Source: Pocillopora verrucosa (lineage: Eukaryota; Cnidaria; Anthozoa; Scleractinia; Pocilloporidae). Taken from it: 64,000 nucleotides of DNA. Positions 58,420 to 64,000 of the stretch are shown here, in pieces; position 1 is the stretch's first letter; the number at the start of each line of letters is the position of its first letter. The translations under genes were made by a program, and so were the position numbers. The notes under the pieces were generated by a model. It ran no database searches, was not told the DNA's origin, and saw only the letters and a list, made by a program, of their open reading frames with translations. The DNA lies in contig NC_089316.1 in NCBI RefSeq assembly GCF_036669915.1, positions 6,488,271 to 6,552,270 on the forward strand, read 5' to 3'.

Positions 58420-61400
58420 ATGGCGTACCATCCTGTGTCTCTTCGAGGTCTAGCTATCGCACATATGGTGTTTGGTTCTTTAATGATTATACTGGGAATT
58501 GCATCCCGTATTGCAGTGGATCACTGGTGTCCTAAGATCGGTTATGGCGTCTGGATTGGCATTTGGGTGAGCGTAAAAAATCTCATATACTTGTAATTGC
58601 CTCGTCGAATTAGTTAATCACTTACTAACTTACAGGTAAATCAAAAATTTGCGAAGTAGAGCTTTTGACTGCTCGATCAGCAGTGTCGCATGATGTCTAC
58701 TGCAGTAGATACAGGAAAAACACATATTTCTAGTTTGTCTTGGATAAAGATCAGAAGTAAAGGATAGACAAAATTTTGCATTGCGGCTAGTTAGTTGCGC
58801 ACAATTCGTCTCTATAGATACGATCACTCCCTTGGTGTTATTTACGCCATCGGGAAATTATCTGTGTACGCCAAATTTCTTGATCTCTTAGTGGCATTGA
58901 CGAGCACTTAGAAGGTGATTTTGTGGAGGGTTTTGAGTAGTTCATTACTGCGTCAGTATAACGGAGCGATCAACTCCTCTGCACACTAGGTCATTACCCA
59001 GTTTGTTTATAACAATAAAACACCTGATATGCATATTTGCTATGCTTAATCCTGGGAGTAAGATGCTCACGGGCTGTGGATTAAATTACAAAACATTTGT
59101 GCAGATACCTTTTTTAATTTTTCAATTTGATCATTTTGGGAGATGGGTTCCGAAAAAAATATTTTACCTTGATATGTTACGATTCACGAAACACAATTTA
59201 CAGCCCTTGGTAAGTATTATTCTGGTAAAATTTCCGCACAGCCCCATACTACATTATGCATTCAGTTCTTAAATAGAGAAAACAATGACAAAAACAATAC
59301 ATTGCCATTGGAAAACAGATTTTTTTTTACAATAGTATGGGGCTGTACAGAAACTTTACCATTATTCTAAGCTGATGGGTTTATTGATGACGGAAAATAA
59401 CCCACATTAAAACCAGAATTACAGATTTACTGTAGTTATTTAAGTTCTTGAAAGTTTTAAAAACTGACCAACCTTGCAATGTGGCATGACCTAAGATTTC
59501 CTGAGACAAGGTCCAAAAAATCTCTTTTGATATGAAATCAAACTTGTTTACATCAGTTGGTTTTTGCAAAGAAAATTACACGCTTATAGTTTGACCACTG
59601 TTTGTGATAAGAGCTGCCACACTTTTAGTACATACATGCCAAGATGCAACATTTGGTTTAATAACAATCGCAATAAACCAAGTAATATTAGTTCAAGTCT
59701 GTTAACTGAGTTCGAGTTAGCTGATAATAAATTACTCATCATATCCATACGCTTTGCTACATCCTCCTGAATAAAAGCAAACTTGAAAAGCACATGAATT
59801 CACCGCTGTTAAAAAAATGGGGGTTTTCTTCTTCATGATGGTTACTATACATGTTTTGATTTTGTGTGTGTAGAGAATAATTATGAAATACTTTTAATTT
59901 ATTAGTATAGTCAAATTTTTATCCTTCCTTTTACAGGTTCTTCTCACAGGAATCTTTGGATACGTTGGTGCAAAAGATGATTCAACTCCCAACAGGTGTT
60001 TGGTGAGTTTAAAGCTGCACACACCCCTGTGCTTGTAAATCTAGAATGCTTGATAATGCTAATGGTTTATATATTGATAAAGCAATGTACTCATCTAGCA
60101 GAACATTACTAGCTTACAGACTGTGACCAAAAAAAAATGTTAGGATAATTATTAGAGAAACCAAATGGCAGAACACACTGGGAAGTAGAAGAAGATGAGT
60201 GGTTTGGGTGCTGGTCTTGTAATCTGGTGATCCTGGGGTTTGCCTTGTTACACACGAGATTTGTTTTCAATTTTTTTGTGGTTCCTTGGCTGCAATTTGT
60301 ATAAGTTATATCCAACTGGTCTGCCTCCTGCCAGTTGGGGTTCTTAACTACTTTAAGCGTTAATTCAAACAGCTGTTGTCTGAGCAAACTGCATCCGAAA
60401 CAATCCTCAGTTTGGTTGGAAAGCAAACAGTGGAAGGACATTTATTTAAACTTTTAACTCCCAGAAGTGATTAACATAAAACTTCTCCCTACAATATCCA
60501 TACATTCTTCAGCAAACAGGTAATGAGAATATTCAAACTTATCAGGTAGAAGCTGCTATCTTAATCTAGCACCAATTTTTCATAACTAATTTACAAGGAA
60601 ATGTGTAGCAGCTACAGGGGAGAATTAACAATCATATCTTGGGAGTTAAAGGGTTAATTGAATCAACTCTCTTTAGGAGAAAGCCTGAGGCCCACTTTTT
60701 TGGGTAAAACTGTGGTTTGGTTTAGACCTGGTATTAATAACCAGCACTACATGTATGTTTGTGTTTATCAGTAATTAATATCATAATGTTTATTTCCAAC
60801 TTGTTTGAATTCATTATTATTTAATTATTTTATAAATGCATTTAGACTTGTGAATTATATTACCTAATAACTATGATAATTATTGTTATTATTATTTACT
60901 TATTTATTAATATCTCGGCAACAAAAGATATTGAGTTTCTTGAATTAGTGTAACCTTGGTTTTTTTCTGGCTGTTTTGTGCAGATTGGCACTTACATGGG
61001 ATTTGCCATCACAGCTTGTGTTCTAACTGTGTTCATGTTCATCACCTACTGTATCGCTCTGGTAGACTATTCTCATATCAGCAGCTGCAAGAGTTACCAT
61101 TACAGTTACTTCAAAGTCTATTGTTACTCTGCAAGTAAGAGGCATATGGCTGCTGTTGGAACTGGGTTAGGCTCCTGCCTTCTAATATGCGCCGTCGTTC
61201 AGTTTATGTTGTCTCTCACTGCATCAATGTACTGCTGTGGTGCTGTTTGTTGCAACACCCCAGGAGGAGTGGTTCGTATTATCAGTAGACACTTTGTATT
61301 CATGAATTTGCATGGTAGAATCTTTTGCTAGATATGCATGTACCACAGTTTGATCATGAACCCTTTAACTCCCATGAGTGACCAAGATAGAATTTCTCCT

Positions 61401-63803
61401 TACAATATAAATGTAGTATCAAGCAGACAAGTGATGAGAATAAGGAAAAAAGGATCAATTAAGCAATTATTTTTGATCCAATACCAAACTTCCAAAAGTA
61501 ACATCATGAGAATTGTATGGCGAACAGTAAGGAGAATTTCTAATAAGATCTGGGAGTGAGAGGGTTAAGAAGGCACAGAAAGTTAGATGATCATTCAACC
61601 AGTACTTGTGTCAGAGGCATAAATGCATGGAGCAATTAGTACCCATTTATACTCCTTGGTACAGGAGAGAGACCATGTCAGAGGAGTGTCATGTCCAAGA
61701 ACACAACTCAGTGACCTAGCCTATATCAACCACAGCTAAAAAGAACATGAAGATCTCTATCATTGGAGTTCCAGCTTATGTATCTCTCACAATTTATTTT
61801 TTACTCACTGTACTTAGCATAGTACTCAGCAACTATGTTAAAAAACCTCTGTTTTGGCTTTCAGTTACAGCTTAACTTGAAAATAAGCAGGATGGTTTCT
61901 TTTCAGTTATTACTAAATAGTCAGCAGGGTCCACACTTCAGGACTAACACCAAAATATTTTTCTATACTGCCAGACTAAACTCAATGAATGAATGTTTTA
62001 AATTCAATGATGGTTGTATTGATTGAGAGATTGGTATTATGAGGAGAAGTTTTGGGACTGAAAGAGTTTATTTTTACTTCTGGTTGTTAGATGGTAACCA
62101 ATCAACAAGTGACATACATTCAGCCTGGGCGGCCTGCATTTACAGGACCACAGGGAGGCATGGTTATCATTCAGCCAACTGGTGGAGTAACAACTACAAC
62201 ACCAGCTTACCCAGCAGTAGCCCAGCCTCAAGTTTATGTTCAACAGCAAGTTCATGTGAGTTATATTTTGAAAAAAAGATTGTGGTCTCAAATAAGGATG
62301 AATGCAGTCATAATGAAGTTTTATTGTTTGTCTTGTGGGAGAGTCACTTTAAAGTTTGCAGTGTTGAAACTCATTAAGCTAAAATTGTCTAAAATGTATA
62401 TAAAATGAGGAAGATGGTAAGTTTTGGGCTGGGTAAAAAAAAGAAAGATGTTTTTTTGGTCTTGTCACAATTGTGGGACAAAGAAAAAATTTTTTTTTTT
62501 TTTACTTGATTTTGTTTTGTAATTGTGTATTTTTGTTTGTTTGTTTGTTAATTTTCATTTGTTCTTGTTTACTTTTGTCTGCTTCTGTTCACATCTGTTT
62601 CTTTCTTTCTTTCTTTGTTCTTCTTACAATAACAAAACTCAAACAAGTTTATAGTCTATCAAAAACAAGTTAATGCTACTCCTCCCAGGATGGGATGCCA
62701 GTCCATCAAATGGTAGTGCTTATTTAGGCCTAAACCAAATAGATCTGTCCTGTTCATATAGAATACTTCATGGAAAGTCTGTCTGTATAGTTTTTATACA
62801 CCAGCTGGTAGTAACGGAAATTGAACTAAATTTTTTCATACATTTGGAAAGTGCACAATTTAATTACCTAAATACAGGGCTCATTAGTCAATACAGTCAA
62901 ATATTTTTGTTAATCCAGCACTCTGCAAAATTTTTCACACAACGGCTTCTTTGTCTTTCATTTTCCAGCTATTTGATTGGTTACTTTAAACAACCTTTGA
63001 AATCTAATGGGTGGTTTTGTTTTAATGTTTCCTTCTCATCACCTGCCAGAACATACAATTTTGAGCAAACCATGTGCACTTCGTGAATGAATTGCACTGC
63101 TGAGGGCCAATCAAATTGCAGTGAGCTATTGATTTTAAAGTGGATGTAAAATTTAAAAGGTTTTAATTACCTAAGTCAAGCACATAACTTTGAGGCCTGT
63201 TCATGTTGTGCCATTAATGAATCAAATACCTGACATTGACACTGATTTCTATTTTTTAACTTCATTACACTCACAGCCTGGGGTGACCATCCAACAGCCT
63301 GGCTACTGGGCTGTTCCCCCTGGGTCCAACCCAGCTGGTATGGTGACTGTGACACACGCAAGTGCTCTTAGTCCACAGATACAGACTCAAATACAATCTC
63401 AGGTATGCAAAATAATGATTGTAGTTGGTGAGCAGGCTGCATGGACTGATCTGAAAAGCGTCTTGGAGTATGTATAAAATTTACCACAGTGGAAAGCTTG
63501 ATCGTGTGGTCCTGCGAAGTATTGCTATCTGTGACATTTTATCGTCAACTAAAATTTAATTTATCACCACATCTGGTTTCATATTTGGGAAAGTTATCTT
63601 CTAAAGCGCTCAGAACATGAGCTTCGGCCAAGATCTTTCCTTTCTGAATCCACTGACGTGTTCAAGTGCCTCACGACGTCCCCTTTTCTAAAAACGTCAC
63701 GTGTAATTTAAGTTTCTTTTTTTTTTTTTCACAGACGCTAGTTACTGATGAGAGGCCGCCACCTTATGCTGCATATATGCAGACGAGCAATCCTCCACCT
63801 TGA
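58420..63803 (+). CDS. MS4A/CD20-like four-transmembrane protein, gene H (complete plus-strand gene)
   Basis: Six phase-0 exons: 58420-58566, 59937-60002, 60984-61271, 62091-62255, 63277-63402, 63735-63803; about 286 residues. TM1 is in exon 1, TM2 spans exons 1-2 (GVWIGIW|VLLTGIFGY), and TM3 and TM4 are in exon 3 with a shorter loop than in A-G (Tyr/Ser/Lys-rich, two Cys). Exon 4 starts MVTNQQV as in the other genes and is Thr/Pro/Gln-rich; exon 5 has one hexapeptide (PGVTIQ) and QQPGYWAVPPGSNP; exon 6 ends DERPPPYAAY..., PPPY at 272-275. The exon 3 donor is weak: gttcgt at 61272 fits the paralogues and keeps phase; gtattc at 61296 would add eight residues. Four further copies of its exon 1 lie upstream in units 1-4. 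It is the only plus-strand gene with exons 2-6. Confidence 0.83.
59224..59360. mobile_element. 137-bp hAT-type MITE with 8-bp target-site duplication
   Basis: Ends ggtaaaatttccgcacagcc and ggctgtacagaaactttacc, flanked by ATTATTCT on both sides (59216-59223, 59361-59368). Units 1-3 show the empty site 'gtattattctacgctgatgg'. The 8-bp duplication puts the family with hAT elements. It lies in intron 1 of H. Confidence 0.92.
60190..60445 (+). mobile_element. tRNA-derived SINE in intron 2 of gene H
   Basis: A-box-like gagtggtttgggtgctgg (60197-60214), then tcttgtaatctggtgatcct and a degenerate B box ggggtttgcctt, followed by 'ttgtggttccttggctgcaa' and 'ctgcctcctgccagttgggg'. It resembles a SINE family widespread in stony corals as far as I recall it. 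Confidence 0.6.
60446..60657. mobile_element. Short repeat element, inverted copy, intron 2 of gene H
   Basis: ttttaactcccagaagtgat at the left, gggagttaaagggttaa at the right; the interior matches the elements of the units in reverse orientation. Confidence 0.65.
61359..61568. mobile_element. TTAACCC-type MITE in intron 3 of gene H
   Basis: aaccctttaactcccatgag at the left and gggagtgagagggttaa at the right; interior 'gaccaagatagaatttctcc' and 'gaacagtaaggagaatttc'. Same family as 13138-13357. Confidence 0.75.
61569..62090. other. Rest of intron 3 of gene H
   Basis: Contains a stretch 'gtacccatttatactccttg...catgtccaagaacacaactcagtgacc' (61640-61720) that looks like a piece of a dispersed repeat; otherwise nothing recognised. 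Confidence 0.4.
62256..63276. other. Intron 4 of gene H
   Basis: Pyrimidine/T-rich tract at 62490-62625 with tttgtttg and ctttctttct runs, then 'ctcccaggatgggatgccag' at 62682, a likely dispersed-repeat fragment. The frame 62673-63086 is not supported by splice context. Confidence 0.5.
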
Positions 63804-64000
63804 GGTGTTTCGCTTGATGTTACCCCGGGTGGACTGGTTGATATTTGAGTCTATGCGGTGATGGGGCATAATTTATTTTGAAAGTTTCTGTAAATAGCCG
63901 ACCAAGCATTTAGTGTAGCCTTGTAAAGGACCATTTCATCTGTACTCGACAAATGGGTTGTCTGGAATTGTCGCTTTTGTATATAAAAATAATTTTCATC
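63804..64000 (+). other. 3' UTR region of gene H
   Basis: Non-coding DNA after the TGA at 63801-63803. No clear AATAAA signal before the window ends; 'tatataaaaataatt' at about 63980 is the nearest AT-rich candidate. Confidence 0.5.

Larger units (their letters stand above)
53223..59911. repeat. Tandem unit 5 (last, diverged, about 6.7 kb)
   Basis: Holds gene G and the true first exon of H. It lacks the retrotransposon fragment and about 640 bp of intron DNA (between 'aataaacc' and 'aagtaatatt' near 59679), and has three hAT-type MITEs of its own. At 59911 ('attagtatagt') it continues into exon 2 of H, whereas units 1-4 jump to the next unit at the same point. Confidence 0.85.

Noticed and set aside
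62673-63086. 137-codon plus-strand frame in intron 4 of gene H
   Set aside because: Overlaps a dispersed-repeat fragment; no splice or start support and no recognisable domain.

Overview
The window looks like nuclear DNA of a cnidarian, most likely a stony coral. It is AT-rich, has short spliced exons with GT-AG introns, and is full of short terminal-inverted-repeat elements, tRNA-derived SINEs and non-LTR fragments. No species is named because no marker gene is present. I see no bacterial operons, rRNA or CRISPR array.

Almost the whole window is one gene family: six-exon genes for small four-transmembrane proteins that resemble the CD20/MS4A family. Each has a Tyr/Asn-rich loop with two cysteines between TM3 and TM4, a Pro/Gly/Gln/Val-rich C-terminal tail with PGVVAQ hexapeptides, and usually a PPxY motif in the last exon. 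Every intron is phase 0. Seven genes lie on the minus strand: A 3999-12905, B 14891-21166, C 23156-27503, D 30775-35189, E 38561-43021, F 46363-50778, G 54159-58063. One complete gene, H (58420-63803), lies on the plus strand, head-to-head with G.

Layout: (1) 1-3494 holds a Mutator-like transposase gene broken by a 610-bp foldback element. (2) 3.5-14 kb is gene A, with a long repeat and a transposon-filled first intron. (3) 14-21.9 kb is gene B. (4) 21.9-53.2 kb is four tandem units of about 7.8-7.9 kb. Each carries one minus-strand gene (C-F), a non-LTR retrotransposon fragment in its first intron, a head-to-head promoter of about 370 bp, and a plus-strand copy of exon 1 of gene H with no exons 2-6 behind it. 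(5) 53.2-63.8 kb is the fifth, diverged unit (gene G) running into the only complete plus-strand gene, H.

The duplication breakpoint falls inside intron 1 of H. There are therefore five good plus-strand first exons with intact donors (27876, 35554, 43394, 51143, 58420) and only one set of downstream exons (59937-63803). They may be dead by-products of tandem duplication or an array of alternative first exons; RNA data would decide. A CRE-type TGACGTCA palindrome lies 50-53 bp upstream of the ATG in B-F and is mutated in G.

Other structural points: the hexapeptide number runs 20, 11, 2, 2, 2, 2, 2, 1 from A to H. Units 1 and 3, and units 2 and 4, match each other best over much of their length, suggesting duplication of a two-unit block. 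Unit 5 contains a 151-bp segment inverted between two inverted 122-bp hAT-type elements, with a target-site duplication showing the rearrangement.
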